A stretch of DNA of 64,000 bases from Chitinophaga sp. sic0106 (GTDB lineage: Bacteria > Bacteroidota > Bacteroidia > Chitinophagales > Chitinophagaceae), in contig NZ_JAHUWJ010000022.1 of assembly GCF_019219075.1 (NCBI RefSeq), positions 1-64,000 on the forward strand. The letters run 5' to 3'. Under the pieces are notes generated by a model. That model saw only the letters and a list, made by a program, of their open reading frames with translations, was not told where the DNA came from and searched no databases. Below are positions 34,818 to 44,627 of the stretch, piece by piece. Position 1 is the first letter of the stretch. Each line of letters begins with the position of its first letter. Both the position numbers and the translations under genes were made by a program.

Positions 34818-36158
34818 ATGGCACATAAACTGATCATATTAGGAGCCGGAGAAAGTGGAATTGGCGCGGCCTTGCTGGGTAAACAGCAGGGATATGAAGT
34901 TTTTGTGTCAGACGGAAGCCCGATCAAAGACATTTATAAGCAGGAACTGGCGGTTAACCAGATACCATTCGAAGAAGGTCATCATTCCTGGGATATCATA
35001 CTAGGCGCAGACGAAATCGTGAAAAGCCCTGGTATCCCCGAAAAATCTGAACTGATGAAAAAGGTGCGCGAAAAAGGCGTGGCCGTAATTTCTGAGATTG
35101 AGCTGGCCTACCGTTTTTCGACAGGTAAAAAGATTATTGCCATCACCGGCAGCAACGGCAAAAGCACCACCACCGCCCTTACCTACCACCTCTTCAAAAC
35201 CGCAGGTTATGACGTGGCCATGGTAGGAAACATCGGAGTAAGCTATGCCCGCCAGGTGGCCACCGCACCAGCGGAGTATTATGTGATTGAAGTTAGCAGC
35301 TTTCAGCTGGATGACATTAAGGAGTTCAAACCCAATATAGCCATCCTGCTGAACATTACGCCTGATCATTTGGACCGGTATGAGTACAAAATGGAGAATT
35401 ATGTGAAGTCTAAATTCAGGATTGTCATGAACCAGACCCAGGACGATACATTCGTCTACTGTGAAGATGATCCCGAGATCATGCAGCATTTACCGCAGCA
35501 ACCCATTAATTCAACATCAATACCTTTTACCATCATGAAACGACTGAAAGCAGGCGGCTACGTCGAAAACGACCAGTTGCACATAAAGGTAGACGAGGAA
35601 CCGGTGATAGTCAGTATCTATGACCTGGCACTCAAAGGAAAACACAATCTGTATAACTCCATGGCTGCCGGTATCGCCGGCAAAACAATGGGCATCCGCA
35701 AGGAGAAAATCCGCGAAAGCCTCACCAGTTTCAAAAGCCTGGAACACAGAATGGAATATGTAACCACCGTTAAAGGCGTGGACTTCATCAACGACAGCAA
35801 AGCGACCAACGTCAATTCCGTATGGTTTGCACTGGAAAGCATGGAGAAGCCCATCGTACTGATCATGGGTGGTGTGGATAAAGGCAACGACTACAGCGCT
35901 ATTCGCTCCCTCGTGCAGGAAAAGGTGAAAGCCATCGTTTGCCTGGGTGTGGATAACAAACCCATCGAAGAAGCGCTCCGCAACGATACACCGGTGATGG
36001 TAAACACCACCAGCATGAAGGAAGCGGTAACCACCGCACTCAAGCTCGCAGCTAAAGGTGATGTGGTATTACTCTCCCCGGCCTGCGCCAGCTTCGACCT
36101 CTTCAAGAATTATGAAGACAGAGGCCGGCAGTTTAAAGATGCGGTAAGAGAGTTATAA
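34818..36158 (+). CDS. UDP-MurNAc-alanine:D-glutamate ligase MurD
   Basis: MurD adds D-glutamate to UDP-MurNAc-L-alanine. The 446-residue protein has the N-terminal Rossmann-like domain starting KLIILGAGESGIGAALLGK, the ATP loop ITGSNGKSTTTALTYH (about 111-126), DHLDRY and the C-terminal DSKATNVNSVWFALE. It starts 42 nt after mraY in the standard cluster order. Confidence 0.95.
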   Translation: MAHKLIILGAGESGIGAALLGKQQGYEVFVSDGSPIKDIYKQELAVNQIPFEEGHHSWDIILGADEIVKSPGIPEKSELMKKVREKGVAVISEIELAYRFSTGKKIIAITGSNGKSTTTALTYHLFKTAGYDVAMVGNIGVSYARQVATAPAEYYVIEVSSFQLDDIKEFKPNIAILLNITPDHLDRYEYKMENYVKSKFRIVMNQTQDDTFVYCEDDPEIMQHLPQQPINSTSIPFTIMKRLKAGGYVENDQLHIKVDEEPVIVSIYDLALKGKHNLYNSMAAGIAGKTMGIRKEKIRESLTSFKSLEHRMEYVTTVKGVDFINDSKATNVNSVWFALESMEKPIVLIMGGVDKGNDYSAIRSLVQEKVKAIVCLGVDNKPIEEALRNDTPVMVNTTSMKEAVTTALKLAAKGDVVLLSPACASFDLFKNYEDRGRQFKDAVREL

Positions 36159-36201
36159 TATAATGGGTAAGAGGTATTGTAACAATAACTAATAAACGAA
36201 A

Positions 36202-37398
36202 ATGAATAATCTGCTCTATAGAACCAAAGGCGATAAAGTTATCTGGACGATAGTGATTTTCCTGTCGCTGGTTAGCTTGCTGTCGGTATATAGCGCAACC
36301 GGATCACTGGCATATCGCGAAAGAGGCGGACATACAGAGTATTATCTGCTGAAACAGCTTTCCGTACTCGTGATGGGGCTCCTGATCATCTATTTTGCAC
36401 ACCGGGTAAACTATACGATTTACTCCCGCGTAGCGCAGGTAGGCTTCCTGATATCCATACCACTGCTGGTGTACACGCTGGCATTCGGTTCCAATATCAA
36501 CCAGGCCAGCCGGTGGATCAGTCTCCCGATCATTAACCTCACCTTCCAGACATCGGATGTAGCTAAGCTCTTCATCTTCATGTATGTAAGCAGGCAGTTA
36601 TCCAGGAGTCAGCATATCATCAACGATTTCAAAAAGGGATTTCTTCCGATCGTGATTCCGGTGGGTATTACCTGCCTGCTGATCATGCCGGCAAATATGA
36701 GTACCGCTTTACTCTTAGGTGCCAGCTGCATGATCCTGTTCTTCATCGGAAGAGTGCCAATAAAATTTCTTGCCGGCATGGTGGCAGCAGGAGCGGTAGG
36801 CGTAGTAATGCTGTTTCTGGTAGCCCAGCTGATAGGAATGGACATGCGTACCAAAACATGGCAAAAGCGTATCGACAGCTTTTTACATGATGATCATACC
36901 GAAACACCCTACCAGGTTCAACAGGCGAACATCGCCATCGCTGGCGGCGGTATGATGGGAAAAGGCCCGGGTAACAGTACACAACGTAACTTCTTACCAC
37001 ATGCCTATTCGGATTATATCTACGCTACCATCATTGAAGAATATGGACTGGTAGGTGCCTTCCTGATACTGGCGGCTTACATGCTGCTATTGCTCAGAAG
37101 CATCCGCATCTACCGGAAATGCCCATACGCCTTTGGTGCCTTCCTGGCCGTCGGGCTCAGTGTAACACTGGTGATACAGGCGCTGACCAATATGGCGGTA
37201 AATGTGCACCTCTTTCCGGTAACAGGGGTTACCCTGCCGCTGGTAAGTATGGGAGGATCATCGGTGATTTTCACCAGCCTCTCTATCGGTATTATCCTTA
37301 GTGTGGCCAGAAATGTGGAAGAAATGGAAGGCAAGCAGGCAGAAAAAGAAAGACTCGAACGTGTAATGGCTGCACGTGAAAACGAAGCAGTAGCATAA
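36202..37398 (+). CDS. Septal peptidoglycan glycosyltransferase FtsW
   Basis: SEDS-family membrane enzyme that polymerises lipid II at the septum with FtsI. The 398 residues hold about ten membrane helices, with the conserved ASRWISLP segment, PHAYSDYIYATIIEEYGLVG and a C-terminal NVHLFPVTGVTLPLVSMGGSS. The last 30 residues are charged and cytoplasmic. It is in standard position between murD and murG. Confidence 0.95.
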   Translation: MNNLLYRTKGDKVIWTIVIFLSLVSLLSVYSATGSLAYRERGGHTEYYLLKQLSVLVMGLLIIYFAHRVNYTIYSRVAQVGFLISIPLLVYTLAFGSNINQASRWISLPIINLTFQTSDVAKLFIFMYVSRQLSRSQHIINDFKKGFLPIVIPVGITCLLIMPANMSTALLLGASCMILFFIGRVPIKFLAGMVAAGAVGVVMLFLVAQLIGMDMRTKTWQKRIDSFLHDDHTETPYQVQQANIAIAGGGMMGKGPGNSTQRNFLPHAYSDYIYATIIEEYGLVGAFLILAAYMLLLLRSIRIYRKCPYAFGAFLAVGLSVTLVIQALTNMAVNVHLFPVTGVTLPLVSMGGSSVIFTSLSIGIILSVARNVEEMEGKQAEKERLERVMAARENEAVA

Positions 37399-37431
37399 TA
37401 TAACAAAGACAAAATAGAAACGAAAACACAG

Positions 37432-38526
37432 ATGCAACGCAAAATTATCATAGCTGGCGGCGGTACCGGAGGACATATCTTCCCGGCCATTGCTATTGCC
37501 AATGCGTTGAAAAAGATTCAACCGGATACTGAAATCCTCTTCGTAGGTGCCAAAGGCAAAATGGAGATGGAGAAAGTACCACAGGCAGGCTATCGCATTG
37601 AAGGACTGGAAATAGCAGGATTCAACAGAAGCAATCTTTTCAAAAATATATTACTGCCCTTTAAAATCTGGAAAAGCCTGCGCCATGCAAAGGCCATTAT
37701 CAGAGCATTCAAACCGGATGCAGTGGTTGGGGTTGGTGGTTATGCCAGCTTTCCTATCCTGCGGGCAGCACAGCGTATGCAGATCCCATCGCTGATTCAG
37801 GAACAAAACTCATTTGCCGGAAAATCCAATAAAATTCTGGGAAAGAAGGCAAAGAAAATATGCGTGGCATACGATGGTATGGAACGTTTTTTCCCGGCCG
37901 ACAGGTTGATATTAACGGGCAATCCGGTAAGGAATAATATCACCCAATCAGCCGTTACCAAAGAAGATGCGCTGAAACATTTTGACCTGACTACCGGCAG
38001 ACAAACGGTATTTGCAGTAGGTGGCAGTTTGGGAGCTAAAGCCATCAATGAAGCGTTGGTACCATTGCTGGCAACTTTTGTAAAGAAAGATATTCAGTTA
38101 CTCTGGCAAACGGGAAAGCCGTTTTACGAAACGGCTAAAGCAGCTGCAGCCCCTTACGCATCACATGTAAAAGTCCACGAGTTTATCAACGTAATGGATT
38201 TTGCATATAAGGCGGGAGATGTAGTGCTCTCCAGGGCAGGTGCCCTGGCCATCGCGGAGCTGTGCATCGTGAAAAAGCCGGTCATCTTTGTTCCTTACCC
38301 TTTCGCAGCGGAAGACCACCAGACGTCCAACGCTATGAACCTGGTAAACAAAGACGCTGGCCTGCTGATCAAAAATGATGCGGTAGGAACAGAGCTGGAA
38401 GGCGTGCTTTTCAGTCTCCTCCAGAACAAGGCACTGATGGAGAATATGGAGCATAACATAGGCACTATGGCGCATCCGAATGCAGATATGGACATCGCCC
38501 GGCAGGTACTGGGGATCATTCCATGA
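37432..38526 (+). CDS. Lipid II synthase MurG
   Basis: MurG transfers GlcNAc from UDP-GlcNAc to lipid I on the inner face of the membrane. The 364-residue protein shows the glycine-rich GGGTGGHIFPAIAIA (about 7-21), VVGVGGYASFP, AVGGSLGAKAINE and the UDP-GlcNAc-binding LSRAGALAIAELCIVKKP with PFAAEDHQTSNA. Length and order are typical. Confidence 0.96.
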   Translation: MQRKIIIAGGGTGGHIFPAIAIANALKKIQPDTEILFVGAKGKMEMEKVPQAGYRIEGLEIAGFNRSNLFKNILLPFKIWKSLRHAKAIIRAFKPDAVVGVGGYASFPILRAAQRMQIPSLIQEQNSFAGKSNKILGKKAKKICVAYDGMERFFPADRLILTGNPVRNNITQSAVTKEDALKHFDLTTGRQTVFAVGGSLGAKAINEALVPLLATFVKKDIQLLWQTGKPFYETAKAAAAPYASHVKVHEFINVMDFAYKAGDVVLSRAGALAIAELCIVKKPVIFVPYPFAAEDHQTSNAMNLVNKDAGLLIKNDAVGTELEGVLFSLLQNKALMENMEHNIGTMAHPNADMDIARQVLGIIP

Positions 38527-38650
38527 TAGGTTAACATCGACCTATACTAATGCAATGAAAAGGAGAATTATGCAAATAATCTCCAGAAAATATTGAAAAT
38601 AAAAAACTTAAACAGATATATCAGCGTATATCTTCCGTTATAGAGAGTAT

Positions 38651-40000
38651 ATGGATTTGAATAACATACATAGGGTTTATTTTATTGGGATCGGCGGAAT
38701 CGGGATGAGCGCCATTGCACGCTACTTTAATGAAAAGGGTGTGAAAGTGAGTGGCTATGACCGTACGTCTACAGTGCTTACCAGGCAGCTGGAAGCAGAG
38801 GGTATGCAAATTCATTATACAGATGATATGAACCTGCTGGATAAGGACACTAACCTGGTCGTATACACGCCGGCGATTCCGGCATCACATACAGAACTGA
38901 CCTGGTACCGCAATAACAACATCGAAGTGGTAAAACGCAGCGATGTATTGCAGGAAATCACCCGCTCCCTGTTCGCCATCACCGTAGCAGGCACGCATGG
39001 TAAAACCACAGTTTCTACTATGATCGCTCATTTGCTGAGAGACAGCGGTTATGGTTGCAACGCTTTCCTGGGTGGCATCAGTGTCAACTATGATAAAAAT
39101 TTCTGGAGCAGCGATAAACAGGTAGCAGTGATTGAAGCAGATGAGTACGATCGTTCTTTCCTGAAATTAAGTCCTGATATCGCGGTACTGACTGCCATGG
39201 ATGCAGATCACCTGGATATTTATGGCACACCGGAGGCAATGGAAGACGCTTTTATTCAGTATACGCACAATATTAAACCAAATGGCACGCTGATTGCTCG
39301 TTTCGGCCTTCACCGTGATAATGAACTGAACGCAACCAACAAATTGCTCTACAGTTTACAAAACGATGTAGCCGATGCATACGCCAAAAACATCCGCATG
39401 AAAAACGGCGGTTATGAGTTTGATGTGATGCATAAAGACTGGATGATTGACAATCTGGAAATGCACATCGGCGGCATGCACAACGTGGAAAATGCAGTGG
39501 TGGCAGTCACCGTAGCACACCTGTTGGGCATCGGCACCGATAAAATCCGTGCAGCACTTAGTTCTTTCAAAGGCATCAAACGCAGGTTTGAGTATGTGGT
39601 AAAAAATGATCATCAGATTTACATTGATGATTATGCACACCATCCTGAAGAGTTGAAAGCACTGATCACCAGTGCCAAAGCGCTCTTTCCGGGAAGAAAA
39701 ACTACGGTTGTCTTCCAGCCACACCTGTTTAGCCGTACCCGTGATCTGGCAGATGGCTTTGCCTCCAGCCTGTCACTGGCAGATGAGGTAATACTGTTAC
39801 CTATCTACCCGGCGCGCGAATTACCGATCGAGGGTGTTACCAGCGAGATGATTGCCGGTAAAATTACCGCACCGGTACGCATCCTGCAGAAAGACGAAGT
39901 ACTACAATGGCTGAAGTCAACACCGGCACCTTTACTGATCACAGCAGGTGCAGGCGATATTGACCAGTTGAAAGAACCGATAAAAGAAATTTTAAAATAG
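38651..40000 (+). CDS. UDP-MurNAc:L-alanine ligase MurC
   Basis: MurC adds the first amino acid, L-alanine, to UDP-MurNAc. The N-terminal fold has GIGGIGMSAIARYFNEKG, the ATP loop is VAGTHGKTTVSTMIAHLL (about 111-128), and EADEYDRSFL plus YIDDYAHHPEELKA are family signatures. The 449 residues are full length. The 124-nt gap from murG has no recognised element. ftsQ starts 3 nt after the stop. Confidence 0.96.
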   Translation: MDLNNIHRVYFIGIGGIGMSAIARYFNEKGVKVSGYDRTSTVLTRQLEAEGMQIHYTDDMNLLDKDTNLVVYTPAIPASHTELTWYRNNNIEVVKRSDVLQEITRSLFAITVAGTHGKTTVSTMIAHLLRDSGYGCNAFLGGISVNYDKNFWSSDKQVAVIEADEYDRSFLKLSPDIAVLTAMDADHLDIYGTPEAMEDAFIQYTHNIKPNGTLIARFGLHRDNELNATNKLLYSLQNDVADAYAKNIRMKNGGYEFDVMHKDWMIDNLEMHIGGMHNVENAVVAVTVAHLLGIGTDKIRAALSSFKGIKRRFEYVVKNDHQIYIDDYAHHPEELKALITSAKALFPGRKTTVVFQPHLFSRTRDLADGFASSLSLADEVILLPIYPARELPIEGVTSEMIAGKITAPVRILQKDEVLQWLKSTPAPLLITAGAGDIDQLKEPIKEILK

Positions 40001-40003
40001 TTT

Positions 40004-41107
40004 ATGTCTAAAACTACCAACATATTGAAGAAGCTGGGCATTGCTACCCTTTGGGTAGGAGTGATGACAGGCTTTGTCATTTTGCTGGTAGCTGCCAATA
40101 ATGTAAAGGACGAAAGCAAGTGCAAAAAGATCATCGTTAAGTTCGAAGGAAAAGATGACAATTTCTTCATCGAAACAAAGGATATCAAGTCCCTGATAAC
40201 GAAAGATAAAAGCATTAATCCGGTTGGAAAACCTATTGGATCTATTAACGTGGCACAGCTGGAAAAGCTGATTGATACCGATCCATGGGTAAAAAACTCC
40301 GAACTGTATTTTGATAACCAGCAACAGCTGAATATTAAAATCAAACAGCGGGAGCCGGTAGCAAGAGTATTTACCTTTACAGGCAATAGTTTTTACCTGG
40401 ACGAAACGGGAGAAAGAATTCCGGTTTCTACCCGATATGCCGCCAAAGTACCGGTATTCACTGGCTTCCCTACAGATGCGGAAAAGCTGCAGCAGGCAGA
40501 TAGCCTGCTCACTGCGCAGATTGTAGATTTGGGTACCTATATCAATGGCAATGCGTTTTGGTCCGCACAGGTAGAACAACTGATGATCACACCGGATCAC
40601 AAGTTCGAATTCATCCCGCAACTTGGAGATCATATAATAGCAATCGGTGATGGCACAGGGATAGACAAAAAATTCACCAAACTACTGGCATTTTATAAAG
40701 AAGGACTGAATAAAGTTGGCTGGAATAATTATTCACGCATCAACGTAGCATTTGAAGACCAGGTGGTGTGTACAAGGAAAGATGGTGTTGCTCCTTTGCA
40801 ACCTGTCATCACTTCCGACAGTGTGAAAGTGAACGGAGCAGATGAAGTGCCTGTATATGAAAACAATGACTCAGCATCAGCTGTTACCAGCAAAAAAGCA
40901 GAGGCAGTAGCGGCGGAAAAACCGAAACCCGCAGCAGCAAAGCCTTCTACGGAATCAAAAGCTAAGGGAGTGAAAAAGGAGCCAGTGAAGAAAGAAGTGA
41001 AGAAGAAGGAAAAGGCTCCTGCAGAAAAGCCCAAGCAACAACCTAAAGCAGTGTATAAGCCAGGGAATAAATCTGTTAACACATCAAAAAAACAAAAAAC
41101 GCCATGA
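40004..41107 (+). CDS. Cell division protein FtsQ with a long basic C-terminal tail
   Basis: A 367-residue bitopic protein: a short cytoplasmic end, a membrane helix (about 14-32), a POTRA domain (about 40-120) and a beta domain to about 265. FtsQ links early and late divisome proteins. Unusually, about 80 further residues (from about 285) are low-complexity Lys/Ala/Pro/Glu (for example VKKEPVKKEVKKKEKAP), predicted periplasmic and strongly basic. The stop overlaps the ftsA ATG (ATGA). Confidence 0.85.
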   Translation: MSKTTNILKKLGIATLWVGVMTGFVILLVAANNVKDESKCKKIIVKFEGKDDNFFIETKDIKSLITKDKSINPVGKPIGSINVAQLEKLIDTDPWVKNSELYFDNQQQLNIKIKQREPVARVFTFTGNSFYLDETGERIPVSTRYAAKVPVFTGFPTDAEKLQQADSLLTAQIVDLGTYINGNAFWSAQVEQLMITPDHKFEFIPQLGDHIIAIGDGTGIDKKFTKLLAFYKEGLNKVGWNNYSRINVAFEDQVVCTRKDGVAPLQPVITSDSVKVNGADEVPVYENNDSASAVTSKKAEAVAAEKPKPAAAKPSTESKAKGVKKEPVKKEVKKKEKAPAEKPKQQPKAVYKPGNKSVNTSKKQKTP

Positions 41108-42507
41108 ATCAGGAAGCTCCCATCATTGTAGGTCTCGACATAGGCACTACGAAGATTGCTGCCATAGCAGGAAGGAAGAATGAATTCGGGAAACTGGAAA
41201 TCCTGGGATTCGGTAAAGCCACATCGTTTGGCGTTCAGCATGGTATGGTGCTGAATATCGACCAAACAATAAAGGCGATCAGGCAGGCCCTGGAAAATTG
41301 TTATGCATCCAACCCCAACCTGGAGATTAACGAAGTATATGTAGGCATTGCCGGACATCATATTAAAAGTTTGCAAACCCGCGGAGATATAGTACGCAAT
41401 GATGTGGAAGCGGAAATATCCCAGAAAGATATTGATCAGTTAATCAACGATCAGTACAAAACTGTTATTCCTGCAAGCGATCAGATCATCGATGTGATCC
41501 CGCAGCAGTATATTGTGGATAGTCTGCAGAATATCACCTACCCCATTGGTATGTCGGGGGTGAAGGTGGGTGCAAACTTTCACATCATCACCGGCGATAA
41601 AAACGCCATTCGTAACATCAACCGCAGCGTGGAAAAATCAGGTCTGAAAATCCGTGACCTGGTGTTACAGCCATTGGCTTCTGCTGCCGCGGTAATGTGC
41701 GATATGGATTTCGAAGCCGGTGTAGCCATTGTAGATATTGGTGGTGGTACCACAGACCTCGCCGTATTTTATGAAGGAATACTGAAACACACAGCAGTGA
41801 TTCCTTATGGTGGTGAAAATATTACCAACGATATAAAAAACGGTTTGGGTGTACTTAAAACCCAGGCTGAACAGATGAAAGTGCAATTCGGTTACGCCCT
41901 GGCAGACGAAGCGAAAAGCAATGCTTACATCACTATACCTGGCTTACGCGGACAGAGTCCTAAAGAAATCTCTGTTAAAAATCTGGCCCATATCATCCAG
42001 GCGCGCATGAGTGAAATACTCGATTTCGTAGTATATCACCTGAAACAAATCGGTATGGACAATAAAATGCTCAATGGCGGCATTATACTTACCGGGGGAG
42101 GTTCACAGCTGAAACACCTGATTCAGCTCACAGAATATACCACCGGTGTAAGTGCACGCATAGGTTTCCCTAACGAGCATCTGGCAAGCGGACATATCGA
42201 CGAACTGACCAAACCAATGTATGCTACCTGCGTAGGTTTGATTCTAAAAGGCTATAACGATTATGAAAATGATCGCAAGTCGCTGGAAGAAAACTACGTA
42301 AAAATAAATACCAGCTATCTCGCAAAAGAACAGGCAGCACAATCAATGGCAGAACAGGATGCATGGATAGAAGAAGATGCACCCAGCAGTCAGGAAATCC
42401 AGGATAGAAAGGCTAAAGAAAGAAATGCTTCTTTGAAAAATTTCCTCGACAAGATGAAAACAAAGATCATTGACATGTTCACCGAAGAAGAAGACGCTAA
42501 ACTATAA
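41104..42507 (+). CDS. Cell division protein FtsA
   Basis: Actin-like ATPase that tethers FtsZ to the membrane. The 467-residue protein opens with the phosphate-1 motif VGLDIGTTKIAAIAG and has VAIVDIGGGTTDLAVF (about 204-219), GGIILTGGGSQLKHL and a C-terminal amphipathic stretch (FLDKMKTKIIDMF) suited to membrane binding. It overlaps ftsQ by 4 nt. A 194-nt gap with strong inverted repeats separates it from ftsZ. Confidence 0.96.
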   Translation: MNQEAPIIVGLDIGTTKIAAIAGRKNEFGKLEILGFGKATSFGVQHGMVLNIDQTIKAIRQALENCYASNPNLEINEVYVGIAGHHIKSLQTRGDIVRNDVEAEISQKDIDQLINDQYKTVIPASDQIIDVIPQQYIVDSLQNITYPIGMSGVKVGANFHIITGDKNAIRNINRSVEKSGLKIRDLVLQPLASAAAVMCDMDFEAGVAIVDIGGGTTDLAVFYEGILKHTAVIPYGGENITNDIKNGLGVLKTQAEQMKVQFGYALADEAKSNAYITIPGLRGQSPKEISVKNLAHIIQARMSEILDFVVYHLKQIGMDNKMLNGGIILTGGGSQLKHLIQLTEYTTGVSARIGFPNEHLASGHIDELTKPMYATCVGLILKGYNDYENDRKSLEENYVKINTSYLAKEQAAQSMAEQDAWIEEDAPSSQEIQDRKAKERNASLKNFLDKMKTKIIDMFTEEEDAKL

Positions 42508-42701
42508 GAGATGGCGCAATTGTTGTGTTAGTAGCCCTTCCGACAACAATTGCGCCGACTAAAACAAAACAAATAAGAATTAAGAACGACCGTTAATAAT
42601 GATTAGGCAAATGAACCATAGTAACAACATAGTAAAAGCAGACTTAATTCTTAAGTGTTCATTATTAACAAATCGTACTAACCCATAAAAGAGACAGAGT
42701 C
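42508..42701 (+). promoter_or_regulatory. Leader region between ftsA and ftsZ with interleaved inverted repeats
   Basis: A perfect 14-bp stem (42513-42526 with 42543-42556) follows the ftsA stop. Then come two repeat pairs in crossed order: TAAGAATTAAG (42574-42584) with CTTAATTCTTA (42643-42653), and GTTAATAATG (42592-42601) with CATTATTAAC (42660-42669). The order A-B-A'-B' is that of a pseudoknot or of two regulator sites. There is no TTTG-type promoter element here, so ftsZ probably relies on read-through or an atypical promoter. Confidence 0.5.
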
Positions 42702-44531
42702 ATGATACATTTTGATCTTCCTAAGGAAAAATCTTCTATCATCAAGGTCATCGGTATTGGTGGTGGCGGAAGCAATGCGGTGAATCATATGTACAGCCAG
42801 CGCATTGATGGCGTGAATTTTATAATCTGCAATACCGACGCGCAGTCTATTGCAAATAGTCCTGTCCCCAACAAAATCCAGCTGGGCCCCCATCTCACGC
42901 AAGGATTAGGTGCCGGTGCCAACCCCGAAATCGGCAAACAGGCTACAGAAGAGTCCTTTGAAGAAATCAAAAAAATACTGGAGGTGAACACCAAAATGGC
43001 TTTCATCACTGCAGGTATGGGCGGCGGTACCGGAACCGGTGGCGCTCCTATCATCGCGCGGATATGTAAAGAGCTGGGTATCCTCACCGTTGGTATTGTT
43101 ACCACCCCATTTTCTTACGAAGGAAAAAAACGAATGGGTCAGGCAGATGAAGGTATCGCACGTTTGAAAGAATTTGTAGATACCCTGCTGATCATTTCAA
43201 ATGATAAACTGCGTCAAAAATTCGGCGACCTTAAATTCAAGGCCGCATTCGAAAAAGCAGATAACGTACTCGCTACCGCTGCGAAGTGTATTACAGATGT
43301 TATCAACTCCACCGGCCAGATCAACGTCGATTTCGCCGATGTGTGCACTGTAATGCGTAACGGTGGTGTAGCGATACTCGGCTCCGCTTTGGCAGAAGGT
43401 GAAAACCGTGCGCAGCGCGCTATTGAAGATGCGCTGACCTCTCCATTGCTGAACGACAACGATATCCGCGGCGCTAAATGGATCCTCATCAATATCTCTT
43501 CCTCCGAAGGTGAATTCGAACACACCCTCGATGAAATGGATATTATCCAGGCTTATGTACAAAGCCAGGCCGGTGAGGATTGCGACGTTATCCTCGGTGT
43601 GGGCTACGATGCGGCACTCGACAGAAACCTGGGCGTTACCATCATTGCTACCGGTTTTGAACAAAAACCAATTCAGCAACAAAAGATGACACCCTCCAGC
43701 CCTGAAAGAGTAGAGCCTAAAATCGTAATGCAACTGGGTAAAGATGGTGATGAAAGAAAAATGAATATGCAACAGGCACAAGGCCTCCTGTTTCAGGAAC
43801 CTCAGGACCTGATGGCACCCCGCCTCATGGACCACCCTGAGCCGGTAATTCCATATTCACAGCCATCGGTACAACCTACCAATCAACAGGCACCGATTGC
43901 ACCTTCCCGTCAGAATTATGTACTGAATATCCAGCAAACACCTGTACAACCTGTACCTGAACCGGTACAGCCAGTTGCACAGCCACAGCAAACAGTACAA
44001 CCCCTGCAGCCAATGCAACAGGTACAACAGCAGCCCATACAGCAGCCGTTGCCTAATCCTGCGGTAAACACGGCCATGAATAACATCAACGTGATTCAGC
44101 CACAAACAGGTAACGCCGGCGCATATACGACGATTCCAAATCCGATATATGTGGAACCTGGTACTACCCCACCACAGGAAATAAAGCAGGAAATGAAGAT
44201 GGTATACAAGGAGGATGAGCACAATCATACCCCTATGCCACCAGAAGTGCCAATGCACAACACCTACGAAGATCTGGAAGAACAGAAACGTAAACAGGCC
44301 GAAAGAGTTGCAAAACTCCGCAGCATCAGCTTCAATGTGAAAAACATGGATAATAACGCTGAAATTGAAAACGTTCCTGCTTACCTCCGTCGTAACGTGA
44401 ACCTGGATAATGGTGCCGGTTCTGCGGAACAGTTCTACTCCAACTACACCGTAAGCGGTGAGCCAGGACAGAATAATCCAACTGAAATAAATACTATAAA
44501 TACTTTTTTAGATGGAAAGAAACCCGATTGA
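42702..44531 (+). CDS. Cell division GTPase FtsZ
   Basis: Tubulin-like GTPase that forms the Z ring. The GTP-binding motif GGGTGTGGAPIIA (about 108-120) and the T7 loop region (NVDFADV) are intact in the 1-320 core. A long Gln/Pro-rich linker (about 330-520) follows; 609 residues is far above the 383 of E. coli but usual for Bacteroidota. The FtsA-binding peptide, ENVPAYLRRNVN, sits near residue 558 and is followed by about 45 more residues, so it is not at the very end. The transcript ends at a clear terminator. Confidence 0.96.
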   Translation: MIHFDLPKEKSSIIKVIGIGGGGSNAVNHMYSQRIDGVNFIICNTDAQSIANSPVPNKIQLGPHLTQGLGAGANPEIGKQATEESFEEIKKILEVNTKMAFITAGMGGGTGTGGAPIIARICKELGILTVGIVTTPFSYEGKKRMGQADEGIARLKEFVDTLLIISNDKLRQKFGDLKFKAAFEKADNVLATAAKCITDVINSTGQINVDFADVCTVMRNGGVAILGSALAEGENRAQRAIEDALTSPLLNDNDIRGAKWILINISSSEGEFEHTLDEMDIIQAYVQSQAGEDCDVILGVGYDAALDRNLGVTIIATGFEQKPIQQQKMTPSSPERVEPKIVMQLGKDGDERKMNMQQAQGLLFQEPQDLMAPRLMDHPEPVIPYSQPSVQPTNQQAPIAPSRQNYVLNIQQTPVQPVPEPVQPVAQPQQTVQPLQPMQQVQQQPIQQPLPNPAVNTAMNNINVIQPQTGNAGAYTTIPNPIYVEPGTTPPQEIKQEMKMVYKEDEHNHTPMPPEVPMHNTYEDLEEQKRKQAERVAKLRSISFNVKNMDNNAEIENVPAYLRRNVNLDNGAGSAEQFYSNYTVSGEPGQNNPTEINTINTFLDGKKPD

Positions 44532-44589
44532 TAAAGTAACCTTTATCTTTTCCGGTAAATATTTGATTGTTTTTTAGTTGTGTTAAGAA

Positions 44590-44620
44590 AATCCTCCGGT
44601 TCCCCGGAGGATTTTTTTTT
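44590..44620 (+). terminator. Terminator of the division cluster
   Basis: AATCCTCCGG (44590-44599) pairs with CCGGAGGATT (44603-44612) around a short loop and is followed by eight more T. It lies 59 nt after the ftsZ stop. Confidence 0.88.
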
Positions 44621-44627
44621 AATTTCT

